NCBI GenBank assembly: GCA_965227145.1
Contig: OZ245730.1
Span: 3,224,001 to 3,288,000 of the forward strand
Reading direction: 5' to 3'
Length of the DNA stretch: 64,000 nt
Origin: JACKAQ01 sp965227145
GTDB lineage: Bacteria > Calditrichota > Calditrichia > RBG-13-44-9 > J075
The notes beneath the pieces were generated by a model. That model saw nothing but the letters and a program-made list of their open reading frames with translations. It ran no database searches and was not told where the DNA came from. Of this stretch, positions 36,366-45,175 are shown in pieces. A program made the position numbers and the translations under genes. The first letter of the stretch is position 1; every line of letters begins with the position of its first letter.

Positions 36366-38468
36366 CTGAGTTTTTTAAATCCCCTGATTTTGTATGCGCT
36401 GGCAGCCGCAGCCATTCCGTTGCTGATCCATTTGTTGAATCGCCGGAAAATCAAACGGATTCCGTTCAGCACCATCCAGTTTTTGAAACAGATGGAAAAA
36501 AAGCAAATGCGCAATTTGCGCATCCGGCAGTTGCTGTTGTTGCTCATTCGTACGGCGATCATTTTGTTGCTGGTGCTGGCGTTTGCCCGTCCCACGCTGC
36601 AAAGCGGCAGCGGCGGATTGCTCAGCGAGCGCAGCAATATTGAGGCGGTAATTGTGCTGGATAACAGCATGAGCCTCAGCGAATCACGGTTGAGCGGCAC
36701 ATTGCTGGACGAGCTTCGCGCCCGGTTCAACAGTTTGCAGGATGCCTTCCGCGCCGGCGACCGGATCACGGTGATCCAGTCCACAGCACCCGCCGCAACG
36801 CTGATCAAACAGGAGCCGTTCGAGAGCGGCGTTTGGGAGCGCTCGATCCAGAAATTGCAACCCAATTATCTGAAAACCGATGTGAACAGCGCTATTTCGC
36901 AGGCGATTTCGCTGCTCGATCAATCTGTTTTCGCCACAAAAGAATTGTATGTGATCAGCGATTTTCAGCAAAGCGGCATCGATTCCCGCAGTCTGACGGA
37001 GTTGTTCGGGCAACCGGAAAATACCGAAATCCAGCCATTTTTGTTACCCATCGCCCACGCCGAAGCAGAAAATATTTCTATCGACAGCGTTACGGTTGTC
37101 AACCGGTTGGTGGAAATTAATCAACCGCTGCACATCAAAGCGTATTTTCGGAATCATCATCCGGAAAATCATTTGAACACTTTGGCATCGGTCAGTTTGA
37201 ACAACAATCGCGTTGCGCAACAGCAAGTGAGCATCGCACCGAACGAATTGAAGGAAGTCCAGTTCCAACTGACTTTGGCGGAAAACGGGTTTGTGAACGG
37301 TTTCATCGAAACCGAAAGCGACGCGCTGCAAGAGGATAACCGGCGCTATTTCAATTTTTACGTCCCGAAAAGGGTGCAGCTGCTGCACATCACGCCGAGC
37401 GGTGATTTCCGCAGTTTTCTGCCGCTGATTCTCAATCCGGCAATCGATCGCGACGTTTTCGGTTATCAGCGGGAACTTGCCGCAAACTGGAGCAGCCGCA
37501 ATTTTCTGGAATATGACGTGATCATTCTGGAAGGGCTCGACCAGTTGCCGGAAACGCTGATTTCCCGGTTGAAATCGTTTGTCGAGCAAGGTGGCGGCGC
37601 GATTGTGTTGCCCGGCGACCGCATCGTTCCGCCGCAATACAACCGTTTGCTGGAGCAATTTTCGCTCGGAAAACTCGGCGAATTACAGGGTTCGCCCGGC
37701 AGCGTCGGGCAATTTTTGACGATCGAAAATTTTCGCTGGAATCACCCCGTTTTTGAGGGATTGTTCGAGGAAAAACCCGGGCAGCTCAACCCGATTGAAG
37801 TATATGCGAATTTCCGGGTGAGCGCATCGCTGCAATCGCAGGATTTGCTGCAACTCAGCGACCGGTCGCCGCTGTTGCTGGAAAGTAATCTCAACAAAGG
37901 GGTGATTTATTTTATCAGCAGCCCGATGCAGCCGCAGTGGAATCAGCTGCCCACCAAAGGATTTGTGGTGCCGTTGCTGTATCGATTGGTGTATTTTGCG
38001 GGCACGCGTAAAATCAGCGACCGGCAGGAAATCCGCACCGGCGAAATTTACCAGAGCCAGTTTTCCAGCCTCGAAGCGCCGTATGAATTCCGGATGTCGC
38101 TGTCGCAGGAAACCGATGTGCGGCTGACGCCCGGTTTTCGCGGCTCAAACGTGCTCATCGAATTTGCCGAAACCGCGCTGCCCGGCAATTACCGGTTGCA
38201 ACACAACAATCAGCAAATCGCTGCGCTATCCGTCAATCCGTGGCCGGCGGAATCGGACGCCCGTTATTTCAGCGATGAATTGCCGGCGCTGTTCCCCGGC
38301 AGCCGTTTGCTGGCGAATGACACGCCGATCGCCGATCAGGTGCAGAGCAGCCGTTTTGGGCAGGAATTGTGGCGATATTTGTTGATCGCTGCATTTGTGC
38401 TGTTGCTGGTGGAAATGGTTGTCGCCAGAACCGGCTCGAAATCGTTGGTTGAGGAATCAGCAGCCTGA
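36366..38468 (+). CDS. BatA/vWA-like membrane protein, apparently starting at CTG
   Basis: 700 residues if the start is CTG at 36366. The family always opens with M-x-F-L-N-P and two N-terminal transmembrane helices: the residues after this CTG read SFLNPLILYALAAAAIPLLI, and AAGGAG sits six bases before it. No in-frame ATG, GTG or TTG lies upstream at a sensible distance; the next TTG (36390) loses the conserved SFLNP. The rest has the second helix (LLLLLIRTAIILLLVLAFARP), a von Willebrand-A-like strand with D-x-S-x-S (VLDNSMSLSES), a glutamine-amidotransferase-like region (FVEQGGGAIVLPGD) and a C-terminal anchor (LLIAAFVLLLVEMVVART). Partners such as MoxR or BatB are absent here. Confidence 0.7.
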   Translation: MSFLNPLILYALAAAAIPLLIHLLNRRKIKRIPFSTIQFLKQMEKKQMRNLRIRQLLLLLIRTAIILLLVLAFARPTLQSGSGGLLSERSNIEAVIVLDNSMSLSESRLSGTLLDELRARFNSLQDAFRAGDRITVIQSTAPAATLIKQEPFESGVWERSIQKLQPNYLKTDVNSAISQAISLLDQSVFATKELYVISDFQQSGIDSRSLTELFGQPENTEIQPFLLPIAHAEAENISIDSVTVVNRLVEINQPLHIKAYFRNHHPENHLNTLASVSLNNNRVAQQQVSIAPNELKEVQFQLTLAENGFVNGFIETESDALQEDNRRYFNFYVPKRVQLLHITPSGDFRSFLPLILNPAIDRDVFGYQRELAANWSSRNFLEYDVIILEGLDQLPETLISRLKSFVEQGGGAIVLPGDRIVPPQYNRLLEQFSLGKLGELQGSPGSVGQFLTIENFRWNHPVFEGLFEEKPGQLNPIEVYANFRVSASLQSQDLLQLSDRSPLLLESNLNKGVIYFISSPMQPQWNQLPTKGFVVPLLYRLVYFAGTRKISDRQEIRTGEIYQSQFSSLEAPYEFRMSLSQETDVRLTPGFRGSNVLIEFAETALPGNYRLQHNNQQIAALSVNPWPAESDARYFSDELPALFPGSRLLANDTPIADQVQSSRFGQELWRYLLIAAFVLLLVEMVVARTGSKSLVEESAA

Positions 38469-38469
38469 T

Positions 38470-39546
38470 TTAATCATTTTTGGTGTTGCTCGACATTTTC
38501 CCGGCGTTCGATTGTTCCACCGATTTATCGCCGGAAATGCGTTTAAATAGCCGCGCGAAATTTTCTCCGCGCGCATCAAATCCGGGTGTCTGCCGTTCGA
38601 TATCCCGGTACATTGCCGGAGGTTGCGAATCTTCAATCAGTCGGAAACTGAAAATATAACTGCCTTTATCATCCAGCCACATATCTGATCTGCCAAATCG
38701 TATATCGTTAAAATACAATGTGTTATCGCTTTGAGTTATCGTGTAAAATCCCCGCGAAAACCAGAGCAGTTTTTGGATCGCCGGCTGATCGATTGCGGCT
38801 GAAATTTGCGCCTCATTTTTGGGCACATATTGAAAACGGATGTTGTCGTCAGCATCCAGCAGCGAGTACAAACCGACCCATTGACCCTCGCCGTCATCCG
38901 CAATGGCCATCCACAAAATGATATTGAATGGTGTCGGGTTGCTAAAAATGCGTTCAAATGTGATGTTTTGCGATTTCAGCGAATCGGCAAACTTTGCTTC
39001 CACATGAAACTTAATGGCAACGCCCAGCAGCAGATAACCTGTTGTAAATGCGAGAGATGCGATATTTATTTTTCGACGCAAATTTGCGTCGTTTGGCAAT
39101 CGGCGAATCCAGAATGCTGCGATAATCAACGGCAGGGTGTACACCGGATCGATGATAAAAATGGAACCGATCGCCGCCGGATAATCGCTGAATGGCTGGA
39201 GCAATTGCGTGCCGTACATCGTGAACCAATCGAGAACCGGATGCGTCACAATGCTCCAGAATGCCAGCCAACTCCAATCGCGCCAACCGGCACCGGCGCC
39301 GCGATAATATTTGTAAATGAGCCAACCGAGCACCGGCGCAAAAAGAATGGCAAATACAAATGAATGGGAAAATCCCCGGTGAAAACCCAACTGCGCAACA
39401 CCCGAAATAAACGGGTTTGCCAACACATCCAGATCGGGAATGGTGCCGCCAACGGCGCCCCATAGCATGGCTTTATTGCCTGCTTTTTTGCCCAAAACAG
39501 CTTCGCCGACAGCTGCGCCTAACGCGATTTGAGTTATGGTGTCTAT
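38470..39546 (-). CDS. YdjM-like membrane-bound metal-dependent hydrolase (DUF457), apparent ATA start
   Basis: 358 residues if started at ATA (39544-39546), which gives (I)DTITQIALGAAVGEAVLGKK, the family's standard opening M-D-S/T-I/L-T-Q. GGAG lies eight bases upstream and no in-frame ATG exists between the preceding stop and TTG 39495. Metal-site candidates: GTIPDLDV, HRGFSHSF, and THPVLDWF, with five or so transmembrane segments. Related E. coli YdjM is SOS-regulated. The substrate is unknown. Convergent with the BatA-like gene (1 base between stop codons). Confidence 0.7.
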   Translation of the reverse strand: MDTITQIALGAAVGEAVLGKKAGNKAMLWGAVGGTIPDLDVLANPFISGVAQLGFHRGFSHSFVFAILFAPVLGWLIYKYYRGAGAGWRDWSWLAFWSIVTHPVLDWFTMYGTQLLQPFSDYPAAIGSIFIIDPVYTLPLIIAAFWIRRLPNDANLRRKINIASLAFTTGYLLLGVAIKFHVEAKFADSLKSQNITFERIFSNPTPFNIILWMAIADDGEGQWVGLYSLLDADDNIRFQYVPKNEAQISAAIDQPAIQKLLWFSRGFYTITQSDNTLYFNDIRFGRSDMWLDDKGSYIFSFRLIEDSQPPAMYRDIERQTPGFDARGENFARLFKRISGDKSVEQSNAGKMSSNTKND

Positions 39547-39585
39547 GGTTGAATCTCCGTTTAATGATTACATGTTGACCAACAA

Positions 39586-39613
39586 AAAAGGCGGTAAAAA
39601 GATACCGCCTTTT
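39586..39613 (-). terminator. terminator of the second SnoaL-like gene
   Basis: 11-bp stem (39586-39596 / 39603-39613) with T6 following on the minus strand, 15 bases past the stop at 39628. Confidence 0.8.
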
Positions 39614-39627
39614 ATTTCAGAAATCAA

Positions 39628-39978
39628 TCAGGCACCGTAATAGAACGTTTCGTTTACAATTTTGCCATTTTTCCATTTTTGGACGGCTATCTGGTCGTAT
39701 TTTCGCACGCCCCAATCTTTGTGGGTGTAATCGAAATGCCATTTAATGAATGCAGTATCTTCGTTCACCGCGACATCAACTACATTTGCCCCGCGAAATT
39801 CGGTGATGCTGCCAAAAAAGTCTTCTTCACGTTTGCGGTTGGCATCTTTTCCGACGGTCGGGGGATTGTTGTTTTCCTGCATGATCACGTCATCAGCATA
39901 ATATTTTTCAAACGCTTCCATTGCTTTACCTTGCAAAACCATCGCGTTAAGATCCGCTACCATTGAATTCAAATCCAT
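39628..39978 (-). CDS. SnoaL-like NTF2-fold protein
   Basis: 116 residues: helical opening MVADLNAMVLQGKAMEAFEKYYADDVIMQENNN, then VGKDANRKREEDFF and alternating strands ending in VNETFYYG. This is the pattern of SnoaL-like polyketide cyclases and steroid isomerase relatives. Cytosolic, single gene with its own terminator. Ligand unknown. Confidence 0.75.
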   Translation of the reverse strand: MDLNSMVADLNAMVLQGKAMEAFEKYYADDVIMQENNNPPTVGKDANRKREEDFFGSITEFRGANVVDVAVNEDTAFIKWHFDYTHKDWGVRKYDQIAVQKWKNGKIVNETFYYGA

Positions 39979-40074
39979 GGGTAAATTCCTTTATTTATAA
40001 ACGTTTATGTCAATTGTAATTAAACAGAAGGGATTGTCAGATTAACAAACAAAGATTGCAAAAACCGATAAATT

Positions 40075-40103
40075 ATTTGGGCGATCGCAGGGATCGCCCA
40101 AAT
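40075..40103 (-). terminator. hairpin downstream of yceI-like gene
   Basis: Perfect 12-bp stem (40075-40086 / 40092-40103) and 5-base loop, 35 bases past the YceI stop. The T-tail on the minus strand is poor (AATAATTTATC), so it is a probable rather than a certain terminator. Confidence 0.6.
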
Positions 40104-40137
40104 ATGAATTTCTCAACCCAAAAAGTGAGAAGTGCAA

Positions 40138-40755
40138 TTATTTGTTCATGCTCATTTCAGCCAATTTGTCTGCGACGAGGGTCAAATCAAATTTGATATC
40201 GTCGTAAATCATTTTGTCACCCAGATTTTCGAAGAAGCTGCCGGAGCGGAAACGCACATTCCATTTGGTGCGGTCGATGGAGAACGCTGCGTTTGCAGTC
40301 ATCGCTTCTTCGGTGAAGCTGATGGTTGCCGGGAATGAAATCTCGTGGGTGATGCCTTTAATCGTCAAATCGCCGGTAACAACGTGAGTGGTTGTTTCAC
40401 CTTCTTTGGGATTATACGGGGCAACTTTGTTCACTTTCAGCGTTGCAACCGGATGATCCGCAACGGAGAAAAAGTCGTCCGATTTCAGGTGACCAACAAG
40501 CTTGCCGTTCCATTCGCCTTCCAGGTCTTCGTTGACAATCGAATTCATATCGATGTTGAAAACGCCGGAGAATTTGGCGCCATCCTGAACCAATTCGCCA
40601 TCTTTAATGGCAATGGTGCCGTGATGTTTTCCGGTAATTTTTTCACCGGTCCACGCCAAAGCGCTTTTTGCGGCATCAACTTTATACGTTTGGGCAAATG
40701 CTGATCCCCAAATAAAACCTGCGAGTACTGCTGCTAAAACAACTAACTGCTTCAT
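40138..40755 (-). CDS. yceI: YceI family periplasmic protein
   Basis: 205 residues with a signal peptide (LVVLAAVLAGFIWGSAFAQ). The mature chain matches the YceI lipocalin-like barrel: YKVDAAKSALAWTGEKITGKHHG, LTIKGITHEISFPATI and ...NAAFSIDRTKWNVRFRSGSFF. YceI proteins bind long isoprenoid chains in the periplasm and are often induced by stress or pH. It lies 168 bases downstream of a MarR gene on the same strand; the intervening region has an operator-like TGTCTATACA, so MarR control is likely. Confidence 0.9.
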   Translation of the reverse strand: MKQLVVLAAVLAGFIWGSAFAQTYKVDAAKSALAWTGEKITGKHHGTIAIKDGELVQDGAKFSGVFNIDMNSIVNEDLEGEWNGKLVGHLKSDDFFSVADHPVATLKVNKVAPYNPKEGETTTHVVTGDLTIKGITHEISFPATISFTEEAMTANAAFSIDRTKWNVRFRSGSFFENLGDKMIYDDIKFDLTLVADKLAEMSMNK

Positions 40756-40896
40756 AGTTACGTCTCCTTTTATATGGTTTGTTGAATCATTTCGAAATTA
40801 ATTGCCGGACTTGCTTTTGCTTTCCGGCTTGTTGCTAAACTAACTTTTTGATGAATCCTGAAATTAATAGTTACACTAAATGTTTAGATATTTATT

Positions 40897-40906
40897 GTCT
40901 ATACAC
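40897..40906. promoter_or_regulatory. MarR operator-like site upstream of yceI
   Basis: TGTCTATACA, the exact reverse complement of the TGTATAGACA upstream of the MarR gene at 41408-41417. MarR proteins often bind such short near-palindromes. The site lies between the MarR stop and the yceI start. Confidence 0.5.
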
Positions 40907-40923
40907 AGGTATCACTAAAAAAA

Positions 40924-41373
40924 TTATCCTCTCATTTTGTCGAGAATCCGGTTGGCTTCTTTCGCTTCTTCGATGGAAACATGGCTGAACAGCTCATCCC
41001 AGCGCTCGACAACGCTATCCAGTTCTTTGAGCAAATTCAAACCTTTTTCGGTGATTAAAACATCAACCGCGCGACGATCTTTTTCGCATTGATGACGCTC
41101 GATTAATCCTTTTAACCGAAGCTTTTCTACCAATCGGGATGCGTTCGACATTTTATCCAACATCCTGTCTTTTAACAAGTTAACGGTAGCCGGATTCGGG
41201 TATTGCCCCCGCAAAATTCGTAAAATATTGTATTGCTGGACTGATATTTTGTAAGGTCTGAAGTATTTTGTCTGCAACGAACTCAGCCAGCCGCTGGTGT
41301 AAAGAACGTTTAAAATCAGTTTTTGATATTCGTTCTTGAATTTGCTTTGTTGAATTTCTTTTTCCAGTTCCAC
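40924..41373 (-). CDS. MarR family transcriptional regulator
   Basis: 149 residues of winged helix-turn-helix: VQQYNILRILRGQYPNPATVNLL, recognition helix MSNASRLVEKLRLKGLI and wing RHQCEKDRRAVDVLITEKG. It probably represses itself and the adjacent yceI gene, since its 10-base operator-like site occurs before both genes. No ligand can be read. Confidence 0.85.
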   Translation of the reverse strand: MELEKEIQQSKFKNEYQKLILNVLYTSGWLSSLQTKYFRPYKISVQQYNILRILRGQYPNPATVNLLKDRMLDKMSNASRLVEKLRLKGLIERHQCEKDRRAVDVLITEKGLNLLKELDSVVERWDELFSHVSIEEAKEANRILDKMRG

Positions 41374-41407
41374 TGTAACCTCGTCTTTTAATTACAGCGG
41401 TAATATA

Positions 41408-41417
41408 TGTATAGACA
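41408..41417. promoter_or_regulatory. MarR operator-like site upstream of the MarR gene
   Basis: TGTATAGACA about 35 bases upstream of the MarR start, the exact reverse complement of the site at 40897-40906. It suggests autoregulation. Confidence 0.5.
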
Positions 41418-41508
41418 TCTAATACTGCAACATCTTTTTGAATTTCTTACGAGTTTTAAAAAAAATCGCAACCTGATTTTTAAACTCAAAACATTGTTTT
41501 ATATGGGC

Positions 41509-42252
41509 TTATCGCCAGATCAACCGTGATTTCATTCCCAGATCGAACAGCAACACCTCGCTATTTTTTGAAAATTTCATCATAATTTTATCGGTGTTGG
41601 TGATACCAATACCGTCGCCTTGCTGCATTTGAACACCGGAAATTGTCGCTTCGCCGGACACGATTTGAATCCATGCCCCATAATTTTCCCGTAGCTCGTG
41701 AACAGTTTCATCGCCGGGGGAAAATAATCCGGCATAAATCCAGGCGTTGGTGTTGATCGGCATGCTGCCGTTTTCGCCGTCCGGCGACACATACATGCAA
41801 AATTTGCTCTGCCGTTCTTCCGGCGTAAATTTCAGTTGATGATACTCAAACTGCGTTCCGGTGCGGTCGGGAATCAGCCACATTTGGTAATTGTGTTCGA
41901 CAACATCGTGGATATTTTCTTCGGAATGAATCATTCCCCGGCTTCCTGCGCTGATCAGTTGCATTTCTCCGGCTGTTATGCCGGCTTTGTGCCCGAAGCT
42001 GTCACCGTGGGTGAGCGTGCCGGAAACCACGTAGGTAACAATTTCGACATCCCGGTGCGGATGCGCCGGAAATCCCGAGTGCGGCTGGATGTGATTTTCT
42101 ACCATCACCCGCAGCGGTCCAAAATTGATCCACGCCGGATCGTGATAATTCGCGAAGGAAAAAGTCATCCAGTTGTCTGTCCAGCCAAAATCCTCAAAAC
42201 CGCGCTCGCCGCTTCGCCGGATAAGCATTTTTGGCTCAGATGTGCTATTCAT
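41509..42252 (-). CDS. pirin family protein
   Basis: 247 residues, a bicupin. Metal ligands in FPAHPHRDVEIVTYVVSG and GMIHSEENIHD, the standard pirin pattern. The C-terminal cupin (GAWIQIVSGEATISG) is less well conserved. Some bacterial pirins act as quercetinases or redox-sensing regulators; which applies is unknown. Start at 42252 is favoured by GGGGA upstream, though 42264 is possible. Confidence 0.85.
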   Translation of the reverse strand: MNSTSEPKMLIRRSGERGFEDFGWTDNWMTFSFANYHDPAWINFGPLRVMVENHIQPHSGFPAHPHRDVEIVTYVVSGTLTHGDSFGHKAGITAGEMQLISAGSRGMIHSEENIHDVVEHNYQMWLIPDRTGTQFEYHQLKFTPEERQSKFCMYVSPDGENGSMPINTNAWIYAGLFSPGDETVHELRENYGAWIQIVSGEATISGVQMQQGDGIGITNTDKIMMKFSKNSEVLLFDLGMKSRLIWR

Positions 42253-42361
42253 AAAATTCCCCATTTTCTATTCATCTTTTCGCAATAATACCGTTTAACG
42301 AGCGTCCAGTGCAAGTGCGGTTCAAAATTGAGTCGTTTTGCGTTATTTTCAGATAAAAAAA

Positions 42362-42392
42362 CCCACCCCGAAACAAAAAGTTCCGGGATGGG
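42362..42392 (-). terminator. terminator of the small outer-membrane barrel gene
   Basis: Imperfect GC-rich stem (with G-U pairs) around 42362-42392, followed by T7 on the minus strand; 15 bases past the stop at 42407. Confidence 0.7.
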
Positions 42393-42406
42393 CAAGGTAG
42401 TGTTTT

Positions 42407-42958
42407 TTACAGCCGGAACATCAGTCCGGCGTTGATGATGTAGAAATTGCTGTTAACATCACCGCTTCCGGGAACCGCATCGAAATCGTAATTCAGGAAA
42501 ACATAGCGGATATCGGTGCTGAGCTTTGTTTTTCCGCCAACCGGCAGTTCCGCGCCAAAGCCAAAATGCCAGCCGAATTCCTGCGATGTCTCGCTGTTGT
42601 CGTCCAGATCGACGCCGGGCAGGTTGTCATCGTATTCGATGGTTGTGTTATACCAGCCTGCGCCCATCGCGCCGTAAACGATCGGAATCGGATAGAACAG
42701 TCCGGTTACCATAATGGGCCAATTTTTGACCGTCACCGTTTCGTCGAAAAATTTCTCCTGCCGGTAGCCGATCGATCCTTCGACGCCAAACGATCCGGCG
42801 GATTTCAGGCGAACGGCAGCACCGACAAAAATGTTGGTGTTATCCGAATCTTTCGATTTGAAAAACCCGAGCTGCGGTCCGAAATATAGTCCCTGTGCAA
42901 ATGCCCCGGAGCTGCCTGCAAAGCAAATAATGAGCACCATAAACATAAGTTTTTTCAT
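42407..42958 (-). CDS. outer-membrane beta-barrel protein (porin family)
   Basis: 183 residues. Signal peptide ends at SSGAFAQ, then amphipathic strands (LYFGPQLGFFKSKDS, FGWHFGFGAELPVGG, NFYIINAGLMFRL) in the 8-stranded OmpA/OmpW-like style, with a C-terminal aromatic pattern. GAGGAG precedes the start at 42958. Transport specificity cannot be told. Confidence 0.7.
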   Translation of the reverse strand: MKKLMFMVLIICFAGSSGAFAQGLYFGPQLGFFKSKDSDNTNIFVGAAVRLKSAGSFGVEGSIGYRQEKFFDETVTVKNWPIMVTGLFYPIPIVYGAMGAGWYNTTIEYDDNLPGVDLDDNSETSQEFGWHFGFGAELPVGGKTKLSTDIRYVFLNYDFDAVPGSGDVNSNFYIINAGLMFRL

Positions 42959-42975
42959 AATTTGGCTCCTCAATT

Positions 42976-43380
42976 TCAGGACTTCTCTTTTTCATTTTCC
43001 ATTTGGCTAACGGTCAGCATCCGGTCAATTTCGTTCATGGTTTGGTTCAGGCTTTGGCGAACGTCGTCCATTTGTTCGTTGGTTGCCATTCGCAATTGCG
43101 CGATGCCGTTTTGCAGATCGCTTTTGAGCGATTCCAGATTTTCGATCTGCTGATCGATCGCTTCTTTGCCATCTTCCGTTGCTTCGTTTGCAGCTTCGCC
43201 GAGTTCGGCAATCCGCTCATCCAAACGGTTAATTTCTTTCTGAGCCTGCTCTTCTATTTTATCGATTTTCGTATCGATTTCGGATTGCAGGTCCGGTTTT
43301 TCTTTCTCTTCGCTGCAGGCTGAAAGCATCAATCCCATTGCAACAAAAAGAACAACCATAATTTTACTGATACTTCGCAT
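42976..43380 (-). CDS. coiled-coil lipoprotein
   Basis: 134 residues: signal peptide with lipobox LSACS (cysteine near residue 22), then one long Glu/Gln/Lys-rich alpha-helix (TKIDKIEEQAQKEINRLDER...QIENLESLKSDLQNGIAQL) likely forming a coiled coil. Such proteins resemble Lpp/OprI-like envelope spacers. 17 bases before the barrel gene, so the two may act together in the outer membrane. Function not known. Confidence 0.65.
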   Translation of the reverse strand: MRSISKIMVVLFVAMGLMLSACSEEKEKPDLQSEIDTKIDKIEEQAQKEINRLDERIAELGEAANEATEDGKEAIDQQIENLESLKSDLQNGIAQLRMATNEQMDDVRQSLNQTMNEIDRMLTVSQMENEKEKS

Positions 43381-43461
43381 AACTTATTTCCTCCGTTGAG
43401 TGATGTGTTGTTGTACAACTAAATTGTTATCAAGTTTATAATTATCAACGATTTGGCACCA

Positions 43462-43923
43462 TCAGAACCGCAAACCGAATGCGAGCACAAATTCGTTATT
43501 ATCTGACAAAATCAATTTTCCCTGAATGTAAGGCAGTACCGATCGTGTCAAAAAGCTGACGCCGCCCAACAGGTTCACGCCAACATCCGTGCTGCTGTCA
43601 TCATCTCCGTCGCCATTCACAACGATAACGCCCAAACCGCCGCCAGCCCAAAATTGGGTGCCGCGATTCGCCGGAAAATCGTAATGGCCGTCAAAATTCA
43701 GCGTCATCAGCGTTGCTTCATCAACAAATACATATTCAATATTGGGATTCAAGTTTACCCGGTTGGTGTATGGAATCAGCAAATCGCCGCCGATAAACGC
43801 ATCTTCAACATCTGTATAAACGCCGGTTCGGATACCAAATCGTGTTTGGGCGAATACACTCGATTGTGTAACAATGCACACAAGAATCAACATAATTACT
43901 GTATAAAAAGCCGGTTTTCTCAT
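43462..43923 (-). CDS. small outer-membrane beta-barrel protein
   Basis: 153 residues. Signal peptide (VIMLILVCIVTQSSVFAQ), then short amphipathic strands (TRFGIRTGVYTDVEDAFIGG, AGGGLGVIVVNG, VNLLGGVSFLTRSVLPYIQG) and a terminal ...FVLAFGLRF with C-terminal aromatic residue. Start at 43923 has GGAGG upstream; the longer frame to 43986 has none. Part of the barrel/lipoprotein/barrel run at 42.4-43.9 kb. Confidence 0.65.
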   Translation of the reverse strand: MRKPAFYTVIMLILVCIVTQSSVFAQTRFGIRTGVYTDVEDAFIGGDLLIPYTNRVNLNPNIEYVFVDEATLMTLNFDGHYDFPANRGTQFWAGGGLGVIVVNGDGDDDSSTDVGVNLLGGVSFLTRSVLPYIQGKLILSDNNEFVLAFGLRF

Positions 43924-44231
43924 AATTTTAGCCTCCGTTTCATAAAATTCACATATTTGGCTTATCGATGCCCATAAATAGCACAACTACTGTGCCAACC
44001 CCGGAATTTTCACTTTTAATATTTGTTATTAAATGAGTTAACTGAAATCATCCGGAGGTGTTGAGACAGCATATTTTCTAAAGCCGTTTCAAAATGATAC
44101 AGTTTATCAATGTAAAAGGGCTGCAAATTTTGGGAAAACGCAGCGGCAATTCCGCAAAATCGCAAACCGTGTTGACTTTGAGTGCCCGGTTGGTTAATCT
44201 GTTTCAACTTAAGAAAAATCGAAAGCTACAA
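43924..44231. other. divergent intergenic region, no further gene seen
   Basis: 308 bases between the minus-strand barrel gene and the plus-strand Crp/Fnr gene. It must hold both promoters. A plus-strand frame could extend the Crp/Fnr protein upstream to 44094 but without the family pattern or a ribosome site. No hairpin or RNA was seen. Confidence 0.5.
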
Positions 44232-44891
44232 ATGGACGACGACAGCAAGTATTTGCCAATTCTCGAAAACGCCAACCCGCGGGTAAAGGCAATTTTCGAA
44301 TCGACCGCAATCCACAAACATTTTTCCGCAGGCACGCAACTCGCGATGGAAGGTGCGGTTTGCCATTACTTTTTTGTGGTGATTTCCGGAATTATCCGGG
44401 TGTTCAAACTTGGCGATACCGGACGGGAAATCACATTATATCGCGTGAATCCCAACCAGAGCTGCATTTTAACGTCGTTTGGCGTGCTGTCCCAAACGCC
44501 GTTTCCGGCGTTCGCCATTGCGGAAACCGATGTTGAATTACTGATGGTAACCGCAGCAGATATTCGCGATTGGGTGGATCGATACGATGTGTGGCGCAAA
44601 CATTTGTTCGATAACATGACCATCCGTCTCAACGAAATTTTGAACACGATTGAAAAAGTAGCGTTTCAACGATTGGATGCGCGGCTGGCGGAATATTTGT
44701 TATCGCATTTTCCGGCGGATATGCGCATTCTGAAAATCACTCACGAGCAGTTGGGGCGCGAACTCGGATCGTCGCGCGTTCCGGTCAGCCGGATTCTCGA
44801 GGAATGGGAAAATGACGGTGCAATTGAGCTGGCGCGCGGCAAAATTGTCATTCTCAATCGCCAGCAATTGCGGGAGAAGTTGCACCAGTAA
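44232..44891 (+). CDS. Crp/Fnr family transcriptional regulator
   Basis: 219 residues from ATG 44232, the usual family size. Cyclic-nucleotide-binding-like barrel (KHFSAGTQLAMEGAVCHYFFVVISGIIRVF) and C-terminal helix-turn-helix (ILKITHEQLGRELGSSRVPVSRILEEWE). The FNR Fe-S cysteine pattern is absent, so oxygen sensing by FNR-type clusters is unlikely; the effector is not evident. The longer frame from 44094 adds 46 residues that look unlike the family. Confidence 0.85.
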   Translation: MDDDSKYLPILENANPRVKAIFESTAIHKHFSAGTQLAMEGAVCHYFFVVISGIIRVFKLGDTGREITLYRVNPNQSCILTSFGVLSQTPFPAFAIAETDVELLMVTAADIRDWVDRYDVWRKHLFDNMTIRLNEILNTIEKVAFQRLDARLAEYLLSHFPADMRILKITHEQLGRELGSSRVPVSRILEEWENDGAIELARGKIVILNRQQLREKLHQ

Positions 44892-45175
44892 ACAACTTTT
44901 TCTATATTTTTATAGAGACGTTACAAAGCAGGAGCTTTGTAACAAGAATTCCCAGGTTTGTAACGAGAATATCGAGTTTTGAGTGATCACGTAACGCGTA
45001 TTTTGGAAAGATAATGCCCAGGCTTGGCGGTCTCGTTGTGAAGCTCCGGCTTCGCAATGCAGTTTTTTTGGAAGCTCTGCTTCCATCGCATTTACTCAGC
45101 GTATAAAAACAGGTAGCTGCATCCGAAATCGGATCGCAGCGAAACAAAAATATTCATCAACATTTTGGGAGCACA
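44892..45175. other. intergenic region with hairpin repeat
   Basis: 284 bases. It has a 9-bp hairpin (44920-44928 / 44935-44943, GTTACAAAG / CTTTGTAAC), echoed further on by a GTTTGTAAC segment near 44960. Other short repeated words (GAGCTTTG/GAAGCTC) occur. Nothing here codes; the promoter for the M48 gene must lie at the right end. Confidence 0.5.

Noticed and set aside
44016..44207. Small minus-strand frame upstream of the Crp/Fnr gene
   Set aside because: No ribosome site and no recognisable features; it lies across the divergent promoter region.
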